Of a stretch of 64,000 bases of DNA, positions 1 through 8,350 are shown one piece after another. The translations under genes and the position numbers were made by a program. The notes beneath the pieces are model-generated. The model did no database searches. It saw only the letters and a program-made list of their open reading frames with translations, and was not told the origin of the DNA. Origin of the DNA: CBDESM01 sp965205165 (GTDB lineage: Bacteria; Chloroflexota; Dehalococcoidia; Bin125); NCBI GenBank assembly GCA_965205165.1, contig OZ242037.1:1-64000 (forward strand), written 5' to 3'. Each line of letters begins with the position of its first letter. Position 1 is the first letter of the stretch.

Positions 1-256
1 CGCAGACGGCGACGCGCAGGCCGGCGCCGACCAGGCGGGCGACGTGCTCGTCGGCGGCGGCGGCGGGGACGCCGGCGAGGGGGACGCGCTCGCCGCCGCC
101 CATGGGGCGCGAGGTGAGGGCGACGCCGAGCTCGCGGGCGACGATTTCGGCGTCGCCGTCGAAGGTTTCGTAGAAGTCGCCGAGCCGGAAGAAGAGGATC
201 GCGTCCGGGTGGGCGGCCTTGAGTTCGAGGTACTGCCGCCGCAGAGGAGTCGTCAT
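1..256 (-). CDS. mutS: DNA mismatch repair protein MutS, N-terminal part (cut by window edge)
   Basis: The first 85 codons are visible, from an ATG at 256 reading leftwards off the window. The product recognises mismatched DNA and recruits MutL. What is seen is the N-terminal mismatch-binding domain I: an early R-QYLELKAAHPDAILFFR stretch followed by LGDFYETFDGDAE, which contains the mismatch-contacting Phe-x-Glu (here FYE), then the conserved LTSR and the VPLAGVP segment. The gene diverges from mutL at 3841, an arrangement that was probably head-to-head before the intervening DNA was inserted. No Shine-Dalgarno is obvious. The rest of the gene is outside the window, so integrity cannot be judged. 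Confidence 0.93.
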   Translation of the reverse strand, partial: MTTPLRRQYLELKAAHPDAILFFRLGDFYETFDGDAEIVARELGVALTSRPMGGGERVPLAGVPAAAADEHVARLVGAGLRVAVC

Positions 257-744
257 CGCCCGCCGTCCCGCCCGCATCGTACACGATACCGTGTAAAGGC
301 GCGTGCCGCGCCAGCGTGCGGAATCCGGCCGTCGGGAGCCGATCGGCGGGGTGCTCGGCGGTTCCCGGCCGTTCCGCGGGCGCATGCGGCCGGCCTTCGA
401 GGCGGGCGGCCATGCGGCCATCCGTGGCGGGGACGCGACCGCCTGCCGCGAAATGGCGGTGCTCGTCTGCCGGAACGTGCGAGTGCGCGGCCAGTCGGCC
501 GCGGCGAGTCAGCGCTCGCAGTTCTCCAAGTTCGGCTGCACCGGCGTCTTCAGGAAGTCGCGGATGTCGAACTCGCCGTCGAAGAGGTGCTCTTCCGTTC
601 AGAGGCACGCATGGAGTTTGCTGGAGTTGCGGAGGCGAGCGGCGTTCGGACCGGACCAGTCCCAACCGGTGCAGGGGTTGCGATCCCCGCCAACTGATCT
701 TTCCGCATCTATCGTGACTGTGAACGGCCGTTCATAGTCCACTA
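257..744. other. Gene-poor stretch upstream of mutS with decayed coding remnant and a palindrome
   Basis: No intact gene is supported here. On the minus strand, positions 509 to about 600 encode a plausible protein C-terminus (EHLFDGEFDIRDFLKTPVQP, then a short tail and a TGA at 509-511) with no open frame leading into it, so it may be the tail of a lost gene; I do not recognise the family. At 721-734 there is a perfect 14-base palindrome (TGAACGGCCGTTCA), extendable to 716-739 with one mismatched pair, directly beside the left end of the IS relic. It could be a terminator, an operator or part of an older element. The stretch must also hold the mutS promoter. Confidence 0.4.
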
Positions 745-1110
745 AGGCCTGTTCACTCTATGGCGGTCTGCACAGCTAGGCGCGCGCCCCGCCGGCCGAT
801 CGCGAGTTGCTCGGACGCCACGGCCCGCGCACGGACGGGCTGGCCCTGCTGATGGACCGCGCCCATGAGGTGCGCTATCCGCGGCCTCGCTCGCCTCGGA
901 CCGCGTCGTGCCGCCGAAGCGCAACCGGCGCGAGTCTTGGGGCTACGACCGCTCGCTCTACAGGTGTCGCAGCGAAGTCAAGCGGCTCTTCCGCCGGCTC
1001 AAGCGCTTCCACCGCATCGCCGCCCGCTACGACAAGCTCGACACCGTCTTCCCTGCCTTCACCCAATCTCGCGCTCATCTTCAACGCCCTCCGCTAGCGC
1101 GAACAGGCCC
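745..1110 (+). mobile_element. IS5-family insertion sequence relic with terminal inverted repeats
   Basis: The left end AGGCCTGTTC (745-754) is mirrored by GAACAGGCCC (1101-1110), and both ends are flanked by TA (743-744 and 1111-1112), the 2-bp target duplication expected for the IS427/IS1031 branch of the IS5 family. The element is only 366 bp, where intact members are about 800-900 bp, so roughly half is deleted. It carries the C-terminal part of a transposase on the plus strand. It sits between the mutS start and the DUF262 gene and marks the left border of the foreign segment. Confidence 0.82.
807..1100 (+). pseudogene. IS5-family (DDE) transposase C-terminal fragment, frameshifted
   Basis: The conserved C-terminal region of IS5/IS427 transposases is visible: PPKRNRRESWGYDRSLYRCR followed by EVKRLFRRLKRFHRIAARYDKLD (908-1051), including the R-x-x-E-x-x-F/L-x-R-L-K pattern with the last catalytic Glu. 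About 20 codons later the natural C-terminus NLALIFNALR appears in a different plus frame (ending at 1097), so at least one frameshift separates them. The N-terminal catalytic Asp regions are absent. The gene cannot make active transposase. Confidence 0.8.
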
Positions 1111-1132
1111 TAGAGGGCCACCACGCCTCGTT

Positions 1133-3745
1133 TTACTGAAGTCCAAGCCAAGCATGCAGTTTACGAATCGCCGTCTCTGCCTCATCCAACTGAATACGGG
1201 TCAGATTGTCACCAAGTGCATGGCCTAGCTTATCACGTACTTGCTTGACGCGAATGATGTCATCAGCTAGCTGGTATCTATCGGCGTCCAAGTTACGAGC
1301 ATTGCTGTACGGGCCAAGCTCACGGTTGCCGGACGAAGCCTGTCCACTGGTCAGCGTGCCATAATGCTTAGGGTGACGAGATATCCACGCGAAATCACCC
1401 ATACTGCACAAGGCCATCAGATCATCAAGAGCTTGATGAATATCTTCACGTTCCCTAGCCAGCTTGTTGGCCTCATCCCTGAGATTCACTTCTACGCCAT
1501 TCCTATCCCGCACATCATTCACTTTGAACAGACCCGGCAGATCCCGACGCTTATCGCCTGCATAGACCCGTGCGATTGCTTTTCTGAGTTCCCCCTCAAT
1601 TCTGATCGCCCGCCGGTGGAGTTTGCGGTGTTGCCATGGCACATTAAATTCAGTGTCAAACAAATCTCCCAAACGTCGGAGCAGCGCGAATTCCCGCTCT
1701 GCCATGAAATCTTTAAAATCTGCTTCATCAAAATTACGACGGCGCAGTCGCTCAAGTGCCGTCAAGGAGATATCATGCGACCTCCATGCACCTTCGATCT
1801 TTTCAAGGCTCCAGCCAGCAGATCGTTGTTTTTGCTCAAGTCTGGGAAGCCACTGATATGGCATATCCTCACCGATGAATCTCTGCATATCTGGCGTGAT
1901 TAACCAATGGTTGAAGGCAGACCACAATTTACGATCATCAATCTCGCGCTCGTCGCCCCAGTTTCGTGGCACGATCAAACATGGCGTTATCGGCACACTA
2001 TCTCCTGCCGACATTCCCGACAAGAGATCAACAGGCTTGGCCAAGTTCATAAAATTGAGTACTGTCGCGAACAGTGGTTCAATAGCGACTACAGTAGCGC
2101 TATGTGATTCACTTATCCACACGGCATCTCCTAATGCACCGCGATCGAACTTGTTTTTGAACTCGCGGACACTGCGCGGGATATTGTCCTTGCCAGATCT
2201 GTCGCTCAGCCATTTGATGACAGCGTGATAATCTTCATGCCGTCCGCTCCTGTTTCTCTGTTTGTACTGTCCTGCAAGAGCGTTTGCCCAATACCACTGC
2301 TGGATGCGCTTGAGTGACTGGGTGTGCGCCCTGCGACCTTGGCTGGCCTGATCATCGCTGGCCAACCTAGCGGCATCCGCTAACAGGGCAGATAGAACAG
2401 GGAGCATTTCTTGATAAGGAGCGAACTCATCATATTCAGCTCTGGGCAATGCTCCATAATATGCTTCAGTTCGCAAGGATCGGATTCCCTTTGCAAGCTC
2501 TTTGCCTGCGCTATTGAAGAGGTGCTCTAAGGACTGGAGACCTTTACTGAGATCGTCTTCTTGGATATAAGAACCAGTATCAGTGCGCAGTTGGCTGGGA
2601 AACAGATACGGATCCCAAGGGAAATCACCTTCCTCTGTGTCACTTGGTGGGATTTGACCCTTTGGTGTTGCCCTGAGCAGGATAATCTCACCTATGTGTT
2701 TCGCGAGCTCCTTATCAACAAGCTTGCTCTTACTTTGAATATCTTGATCTTCCTTATCTTCTCCAAGTGAATCACGCAAAGATTCACGCATTGCATCAAG
2801 GAAATCTTGGGGATTGCGTGTATTTAATGAGAGCTCTGCGTTATACAACTCGAATCCAGTGAGTTGTTTTCCATGGCGATTTATTTGCATGAACATTTCA
2901 CGCACTGTCCTCCTCTTAGAGCCAGCGGGAAGCTCCAACCATTGCAACCTATAGTCAAGAATTCTATCGAGATGATTCTTGAAGGAATCTGCAACCTTGA
3001 TCGCATCATCAGCATCGGCGAAACGCTGGACAGCGGCATTATATTGCTTGGACCTTCTATCACCCGAACCTTCATGCTCATGCACTTCTGCGTCAGCTTC
3101 GAGCCACTGATCTTCCCAATACCTCTTGTAGCGCATCAAGAAGGCCTGTGTATTATGATCGAGAGAATCAACACCAATCAAACGGAGCGGGAACTGGTGG
3201 CGTGTGATATCATCCAGCCAGATAGCATCAAGCTTCCCACTCTCTATTGAAGAGGAATCGCGCATATCGATAATGTTTGGCTCGCGATAACCTATCGAAG
3301 TTTTATGGCGAAGCTCCTTTGTTTCTTTATCGAAATGATCAAGGCGTATGAAGAACTCAAGCACTTTCCTAGATTGGTTTCGACCATAGGCAATCGGGAT
3401 AGAGGAACCAATAAACGCGTAATAGAGGGCGGTTAGTCTCTGCTGACCATCCAGAACGATGTGAGTGCGTTCCGGTGCCTGCCCGGCTGGGAATCCATCC
3501 AGAGGTTTGCAGTGAAGCTCGTCAAAGCGGTGATCCGAACCGTCTTCGTCGATCGCACGCCACAAGAGGAGGCTGCCAACAGGGTAGCCGTGGAAGATGG
3601 ACCAGAGCAGCTCGCGCACAAGATCAGCCGTCCAGACGAACTCGCGTTGGAAGTCAGGGCGGACGTAATCCCCCCTGACCAAGGCGTCCAAGGCGTCTTT
3701 CAATCCCATGGAGAGCCGCCGGCTCTGAACAAGGTCTCCACTCAC
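1133..3745 (-). CDS. DUF262 (ParB/GmrSD-like) protein with C-terminal HEPN-like motif
   Basis: About 870 residues. The N-terminal 120 residues form a DUF262 domain, a ParB/Srx-related fold found in GmrSD-type modification-dependent restriction enzymes: RPDFQREFVW, YPVGSLLLW and the signature DGQQR at about 99-103 (IVLDGQQRLTALYYAF). The middle is mostly helical and unrecognised. The last ~40 residues contain VRDKLGHAL, an R-x4-H pattern (R837, H842) of the kind that forms the HEPN ribonuclease site. I chose the GTG at 3745 because ACAGGAGGGG lies just upstream; a GTG at 3766 would add seven residues but lacks such a site. Base composition is near half G+C, far below neighbours, and an IS relic follows the stop: horizontal transfer is likely. 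A defence role is inferred; DNA or nucleotide targets are unknown. Confidence 0.85.
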   Translation of the reverse strand: MSGDLVQSRRLSMGLKDALDALVRGDYVRPDFQREFVWTADLVRELLWSIFHGYPVGSLLLWRAIDEDGSDHRFDELHCKPLDGFPAGQAPERTHIVLDGQQRLTALYYAFIGSSIPIAYGRNQSRKVLEFFIRLDHFDKETKELRHKTSIGYREPNIIDMRDSSSIESGKLDAIWLDDITRHQFPLRLIGVDSLDHNTQAFLMRYKRYWEDQWLEADAEVHEHEGSGDRRSKQYNAAVQRFADADDAIKVADSFKNHLDRILDYRLQWLELPAGSKRRTVREMFMQINRHGKQLTGFELYNAELSLNTRNPQDFLDAMRESLRDSLGEDKEDQDIQSKSKLVDKELAKHIGEIILLRATPKGQIPPSDTEEGDFPWDPYLFPSQLRTDTGSYIQEDDLSKGLQSLEHLFNSAGKELAKGIRSLRTEAYYGALPRAEYDEFAPYQEMLPVLSALLADAARLASDDQASQGRRAHTQSLKRIQQWYWANALAGQYKQRNRSGRHEDYHAVIKWLSDRSGKDNIPRSVREFKNKFDRGALGDAVWISESHSATVVAIEPLFATVLNFMNLAKPVDLLSGMSAGDSVPITPCLIVPRNWGDEREIDDRKLWSAFNHWLITPDMQRFIGEDMPYQWLPRLEQKQRSAGWSLEKIEGAWRSHDISLTALERLRRRNFDEADFKDFMAEREFALLRRLGDLFDTEFNVPWQHRKLHRRAIRIEGELRKAIARVYAGDKRRDLPGLFKVNDVRDRNGVEVNLRDEANKLAREREDIHQALDDLMALCSMGDFAWISRHPKHYGTLTSGQASSGNRELGPYSNARNLDADRYQLADDIIRVKQVRDKLGHALGDNLTRIQLDEAETAIRKLHAWLGLQ

Positions 3746-3840
3746 TTTTGCCCCTCCTGTCTGCACGGAGCCTAGCCCGCGCTGTTCCCGATGTCAAGGG
3801 TGGCGGGGGCGTCTCAGCGGAGATGTCATAAGATGGGGGG

Positions 3841-5682
3841 ATGGAACTTGCGGGGGGCGGGCGGATCCGGCGGCTGGGGGAGGAGGTGGCGGGGAAGATC
3901 GCGGCGGGGGAGGTGGTGGAGCGGCCGGCGGCGGCGCTGAAGGAGCTGGTGGAGAATTCGCTGGACGCGGGGGCGCGGCGGGTGGAGGCGGAGATCGCGG
4001 GCGGGGGGCTGGAGCTGCTGGCGGTGCACGACGACGGCGGCGGGATCGCGGCGGACCAGCTGGCGATGGCGTTCGAGCGGCACGCGACGTCGAAGCTGGC
4101 CTCGGCGGAGGAGCTGTGGAGCGTGGCGTCGTACGGGTTCCGCGGGGAGGCGCTGCCGGCGATCGCGGCGGCGGCGGGGAGCCTGGTCGCGGTGAGCCGG
4201 GCGGCGGGGGCGGAGGCGGGGGCGCGGATCGAGTTCGCGTCGGGGAGGCTGGTCGATTCGGGGCCGGCGGGGCGGGCGCCGGGGACGTCGATCACGGCGC
4301 GCGGGCTGTTCGATCCGCTGCCGGCGCGGCGGGCGTTCCTGCCGGGGGCGCGGGCGGAGCGGACGGCGCTGCTGCGGGTCTGCACGGACGCGGCGCTGGC
4401 GCGGCCGGAGGCGGCGATCCGGGCGTCGATCGACGGGCGGGCGGCGTTCGCGCACGAGGGCGCGGGGGCGGCGGCGGGATCGGGCGGGGCGGATGCGGAG
4501 GCGGCGCTGCTGGAGGCGTTCGCGGCGGTGTTCGGGGGCGATGCGGCGGAGCGGGCCTGGCCGTTCGCGGCGTCGGTGGAGACGGAGGCCGGGCCGTTGG
4601 AGCTGGACGGGATCGCGGGGGCGCCGGAGGATCATCGGCGGGGGCGGGAGGGGCTGCGGGCGTTCATCGACGGGCGGCCGGTGCAGGAGCGGCGGCTGGC
4701 CTGGTCGATGCAGGAGGCGTACCGGGACTGGCTGCCGCCGGGGCGCTTCCCGATCGTGGCGGCGCGGCTGCGGGCGCCGGCGGGGGCGGTCGACGTGAAC
4801 GTGCATCCGGCCAAGGCGCGGGTGGATCTGCGGGGGGCGGATGCGGCGGCCTCGCTGCTGCGGCGGACGCTGCGGGAATCGCTGGCTGAGCGGCGGGCGT
4901 CGGCGCCGATGCGTCTGCGGCGGGCCTCTTCTGGGCTGGAGTACGCGGAGGACGCGGCGCCGGCTGAGGGTTTGGAAGCGCCGCCGGAGTCATCGTGGCG
5001 CGGGGCGGGGCCGCGGGCGGCGCTGCCCGGGGGCGGCGGTCGCGGGGCGGGCGGGGAAGGCGGATTGGACGGCGGCGGGGCGGACGGAGGGGGGCGGGCG
5101 CCGGGGCTGCGGCCGCTGCGGATGGTGGGGCAGCTGCACCGCACGTTCATCATCGCGGAGGGGGCGGAGGGGCTGATCTTGGTGGATCAGCACGGGGCGC
5201 ACGAGCGGGTGCTGTACGAGCGGCTGCTGGCGGGGTCGGCGGAGGCGGGCGGGGCGGGGGCGCGGCAGCCGCTGCTGGAGCCGGTCACGCTGGAGCCGGG
5301 CGCGGAGGCGGCGGCGGCCTGGGAGGACGCGGCGGTCGAATTGGAGCGGCTGGGCTTCGCGATCCGGCCGCTGGGGGCGCGGGCGCTGCGGCTGTCGGCG
5401 GTGCCGGCGGCGATCGGGGCGTTCGATGCGGAGCGGCTGGCGCTGGACGTGCTGGAAAAGGCGGCCGGCGGGTCGACTCCGCCGCAGCGGTTCGAGCGGG
5501 CGGCGGCGATGGCGGCCTGCCACGGCTCGGTGCGGCGCGGGCAGGCGCTGGACGCGGCGGCGATGTCGCGGATTTTGCGGGACTTGGAGCGCTGCGACAA
5601 TCCGCACACCTGCCCGCACGGGCGGCCGACGATGCTGGAATTTTCGGCCGACGATCTGCTGAGGCAGTTCCGCCGCAAGTAG
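3841..5682 (+). CDS. mutL: DNA mismatch repair endonuclease MutL
   Basis: 613 residues, a normal length. MutL dimerises through its C-terminus, uses an N-terminal GHKL ATPase and links MutS to strand incision. The N-terminus carries IAAGEVVERPAAALKELVEN (ATP-binding Asn/Glu motif), DDGGGI and YGFRGEALPAI. A Gly/Ala-rich linker spans about residues 345-415. The C-terminal domain has VDQHGAHERVLYE, the metal-binding DQHA-x2-E-x4-E endonuclease motif with Gly in place of Ala, plus ACHGSVRRGQ and CPHGRP, the remaining metal-site motifs of nicking MutL proteins. The start ATG lies 75 bases from the DUF262 gene's divergent start. Codon use is extreme (very G-rich). Confidence 0.95.
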   Translation: MELAGGGRIRRLGEEVAGKIAAGEVVERPAAALKELVENSLDAGARRVEAEIAGGGLELLAVHDDGGGIAADQLAMAFERHATSKLASAEELWSVASYGFRGEALPAIAAAAGSLVAVSRAAGAEAGARIEFASGRLVDSGPAGRAPGTSITARGLFDPLPARRAFLPGARAERTALLRVCTDAALARPEAAIRASIDGRAAFAHEGAGAAAGSGGADAEAALLEAFAAVFGGDAAERAWPFAASVETEAGPLELDGIAGAPEDHRRGREGLRAFIDGRPVQERRLAWSMQEAYRDWLPPGRFPIVAARLRAPAGAVDVNVHPAKARVDLRGADAAASLLRRTLRESLAERRASAPMRLRRASSGLEYAEDAAPAEGLEAPPESSWRGAGPRAALPGGGGRGAGGEGGLDGGGADGGGRAPGLRPLRMVGQLHRTFIIAEGAEGLILVDQHGAHERVLYERLLAGSAEAGGAGARQPLLEPVTLEPGAEAAAAWEDAAVELERLGFAIRPLGARALRLSAVPAAIGAFDAERLALDVLEKAAGGSTPPQRFERAAAMAACHGSVRRGQALDAAAMSRILRDLERCDNPHTCPHGRPTMLEFSADDLLRQFRRK

Positions 5683-5954
5683 CGGGCGGCGTTCCGGCGG
5701 CGGGGGGCGCTCAAGGCCTCGGCCGCAAACAGCGGCCGGCGTTCCGGCAACGGGGCCGCCCATGCCGGCGACCGTCGAGTTCCACCGGCTCCGCGATGCT
5801 CCGGGCCTCAGGCCTCCGCCGCGCGCAGCGGTCGGGGCGGTGCAAGATCCGGGCTGGAATGCACGGAGCCGTTCGCGTGCGGAACGACGCGGCGGAACCC
5901 GGCGGCCGGGCCCGGCTGAGCATCTGAGAGGGGCAGCGGGGCCGCGGGCGGGGC

Positions 5955-7310
5955 TTAGGTGCCGCGGAGGCGGGGGTCAAGGATGTCGCGGAGGGCGTCG
6001 CCCATCATGTTGAAGCCGAAGACGGCGATGGCGATGGCGAGGCCGGGGAAGACGGCCATCCACCAGTTCTGGGTGCCGTAGGTGAGTGCGACGCCGGAGG
6101 AGTCGCGGCCCCAAGTGGGGTAGGGCGGGGGGATGCCGAAGCCGAGGAAGGAGATGGCGGCTTCGGCGAGCACGGCGACGCCGAGGTTGATGGAGGAGAG
6201 GATGATGATGGTGGCCATGACGTTGGGGACGATGTGGGCGATCATGATACGGGCGTTGGTGGCGCCGAGCGAGCGGGCGGCCTCGACGTACTGCGCGGCG
6301 CGGGTGGCGAGGACGGCGCCGCGGACGATGCGGGAGTTGCCGGCGGCGAGGACGACGGCGAGGGTGACGATGACGACGGTGGTGCGGGGGAAGACCTCCC
6401 AGATCCACTGGTCGCCGAATTCGGCCTGGGGGCCGAAGTTGGGGCCGCGGCCGAGGCCGAGGAAGCCGGTGCCGCCGGAGCCGAGCACGGCGAGGATGCC
6501 GAGGATCAGGAAGATGGCGGGGAAGGCGTTCCAGACGTCGACGACGCGCTGGATCGTGATGTCGATGTCGGGCAGGGCGCCGGAGCGGGAGGGGAGGCGG
6601 GCGAGGTAGGAGTCGACGAAGCGCTCGATTCGTTCGTGGAAGATGTAGAGGGTGGCGATGTCGAGGGCGCGGATTCCGAGCCTGACGGCGAAGACGAGCA
6701 GGGCGGTGGGGAGGGCGGCGAGGTACCAGAGGCCGAAGGGGAGGGAGAGCAGCGGGGCGGGGGCGTAGAGGGACCAGCGCGGGGCGCCGCCGGCGAAGTA
6801 GCCGGAGACGAGGCCGATCATGGTGGCGAGGAAGGCGGTGACGATGACGGTGCCGAAGCCGACGAGGACGGTGACTTCGGCGCCGAAGACGATGCGGGTG
6901 ACGTAGTCGCGGCCGAGGTTGTCGGTGCCGAGCACGTGGTCGGCGCTGGGTGGGAGCAGGCGGTCGGGGCCGGTCACGGCGTAGGCGGGGATGCCGGGGG
7001 CGGGGACTTCGGTGGTCTGGATCCAGGGGGCGAAGATGGCGACGACGACGCAGGCGAGCAGGATCACGGCGCCGAATGCGCCGAGGTACTTGCGGCGGCG
7101 GTACATCCACCAGGGCATGATCACGATCGCGATGGCGAAGCCGATGGTGCCGGCGACGAGCATGATGGCGGCGGCGGTGATGAACCCGATCGGGCTGGAG
7201 ACGGCGCGGTCGATCAGCAGTTCGAGCTGCTCGCGGACCCATTCCGCGGGCGACTGGCGGTTGGAGATCGGGACGGCGGCGTCCTCGGCGATGGGCGGGG
7301 CGTCGCTCAT
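5955..7310 (-). CDS. Peptide/oligopeptide ABC transporter permease, DppC/OppC type
   Basis: 451 residues, longer than the usual ~300. It forms half of the membrane channel of an importer for peptides, nickel or related solutes. Two N-terminal membrane segments (about 40-68 and 76-95) precede the DppC-type GTDNLGRDYVTRIVFGAEVT motif; the coupling-helix EAA motif reads EAARSLGATNARIMIAHIVP near residue 350, followed by FLGFGIPPPYPTWG. The extra length comes from an N-terminal extension and a ~75-residue insert (about 185-265) between the first channel helices. It overlaps dppB by ATGA and is last in the operon. No ATPase gene follows, so the ATP-binding subunits must be encoded elsewhere. Substrate cannot be assigned. 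Confidence 0.9.
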   Translation of the reverse strand: MSDAPPIAEDAAVPISNRQSPAEWVREQLELLIDRAVSSPIGFITAAAIMLVAGTIGFAIAIVIMPWWMYRRRKYLGAFGAVILLACVVVAIFAPWIQTTEVPAPGIPAYAVTGPDRLLPPSADHVLGTDNLGRDYVTRIVFGAEVTVLVGFGTVIVTAFLATMIGLVSGYFAGGAPRWSLYAPAPLLSLPFGLWYLAALPTALLVFAVRLGIRALDIATLYIFHERIERFVDSYLARLPSRSGALPDIDITIQRVVDVWNAFPAIFLILGILAVLGSGGTGFLGLGRGPNFGPQAEFGDQWIWEVFPRTTVVIVTLAVVLAAGNSRIVRGAVLATRAAQYVEAARSLGATNARIMIAHIVPNVMATIIILSSINLGVAVLAEAAISFLGFGIPPPYPTWGRDSSGVALTYGTQNWWMAVFPGLAIAIAVFGFNMMGDALRDILDPRLRGT

Positions 7311-8272
7311 GAGTAGCGGATCCTGGGGTCGACGACGGCGTAGAGGAGGTCGACGATGAGGTTGACGACGATGACGAAGAGGGCGATCACGACCATGATG
7401 CCCATGATCACGGGGATGTCGCGGCGCTTGAGCGCGTCGATCATCTTGAGGCCCATGCCGGGCAGGTTGAAGATGCTCTCCATGATCACGGAGCCGCCGA
7501 TCAGCAGGCCGGCTTGGAGGCCGAGGATGGTGAGCAGGGGGATCATGGCGTTGCGCAGGGCGTGGCGGACGACGACGACGTTCTCGCGCAGGCCCTTGGC
7601 GCGGGCGGTGCGGACGTAGTCCTGGCGGAGGACTTCGAGCATTTCGCCGCGGGTGAGCCGCATGACCGGCCCGGCCAGGGCGGTGCCGAGCAGGATCGCG
7701 GGGACGTACATCTTGCGCAGGTTCTCGACGAGGTCCTCAGTGGGGGTGGCGTATTCGACCGGCAGCGGGGGCAGGCCGAGCCTGGGGAAGACGATGCTGA
7801 TGATCAGCACGGCGAGCCAGAATCCGGGCAGGGCGAGGGCGAGGACGGCCAAGCCGCGCAGGACGTAGTCGCCGGCGGTGTCTTGGCGCACGGCGGCGTA
7901 GACGCCGACGGGGACGGCGACGAGGGTGCCGACGAAGAGCGCGAGGATGCCGAGCTCCATGGTGACGGGGATGCGGGCGGCGAGTTCGGCCCAGACGGTG
8001 CGGAAGGAGCCCTGCAGGGAGGTGCCGAAGTCGCCTTGAATGGCGTTCCAGAGCCAAGTGGCGTAGGCCTCGTGCCAAGGCTTGCCGAGGCCGAGCTGCT
8101 CTTCGACGCGGGCGCGGAACTCCTGGATGCTCTCGCCCTGGCCGGTGTAGTCCTCGAGCAGGGTGTCGACGAAGTCGCCCGGGAGGATCTCGACCAGCAG
8201 GGACACCAAGATGGTGACGCCGAGCAGGGTCGGGATGATCAGCAGGACGCGACGGATGATGTACTGGCGCAC
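7307..8272 (-). CDS. Peptide/oligopeptide ABC transporter permease, DppB/OppB type
   Basis: 321 residues, normal for the family. Partner of the DppC-type permease encoded immediately downstream (ATGA overlap). The N-terminus MRQYIIRRVLLIIPTLLGVT is the typical first membrane helix, followed by the LPGDFVD segment and, in the middle, LTRGEMLEVLRQDYVRTARA, the permease coupling motif. The C-terminus ends DLLYAVVDPRIRYS, the canonical DppB/OppB tail. It lies 78 bases after the receptor gene with a strong hairpin in the gap. Confidence 0.93.
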   Translation of the reverse strand: MRQYIIRRVLLIIPTLLGVTILVSLLVEILPGDFVDTLLEDYTGQGESIQEFRARVEEQLGLGKPWHEAYATWLWNAIQGDFGTSLQGSFRTVWAELAARIPVTMELGILALFVGTLVAVPVGVYAAVRQDTAGDYVLRGLAVLALALPGFWLAVLIISIVFPRLGLPPLPVEYATPTEDLVENLRKMYVPAILLGTALAGPVMRLTRGEMLEVLRQDYVRTARAKGLRENVVVVRHALRNAMIPLLTILGLQAGLLIGGSVIMESIFNLPGMGLKMIDALKRRDIPVIMGIMVVIALFVIVVNLIVDLLYAVVDPRIRYS

Positions 8273-8296
8273 GGCGTCCGCCCTCCCGGGCGCTGC

Positions 8297-8333
8297 CGGC
8301 TCCCGCCGCCCGGCGAGGGGCCGGCGGGAGCCG
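8297..8333 (-). terminator. Intercistronic GC-rich hairpin between receptor and permease genes
   Basis: A perfect 12-bp stem (CGGCTCCCGCCG at 8297-8308 with CGGCGGGAGCCG at 8322-8333) and a 13-base loop sit between the receptor stop (8351) and the dppB start (8272). There is no T-run. In many importer operons such a hairpin lowers read-through or protects the upstream mRNA so that receptor exceeds permease; that role is inferred. Confidence 0.6.
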
Positions 8334-8350
8334 CGGGCATCGGCGGGCTG

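Noticed and set aside
716..739. Imperfect 24-base palindrome beside the IS relic as a regulatory operator
   Set aside because: No intact gene begins next to it, so an operator role cannot be supported; kept only as a noted palindrome.
3746..3766. GTG at 3766 as start of the DUF262 gene
   Set aside because: It would place the strong AGGAGG site inside the coding region; the GTG at 3745 is correctly spaced from it.
5683..5954. Possible small genes between mutL and the DppC-type gene
   Set aside because: Short open frames exist on both strands, but none has a start signal, domain or sensible composition; two loosely similar ~25-base G-rich stretches (near 5685 and 5732) look like chance or slippage.
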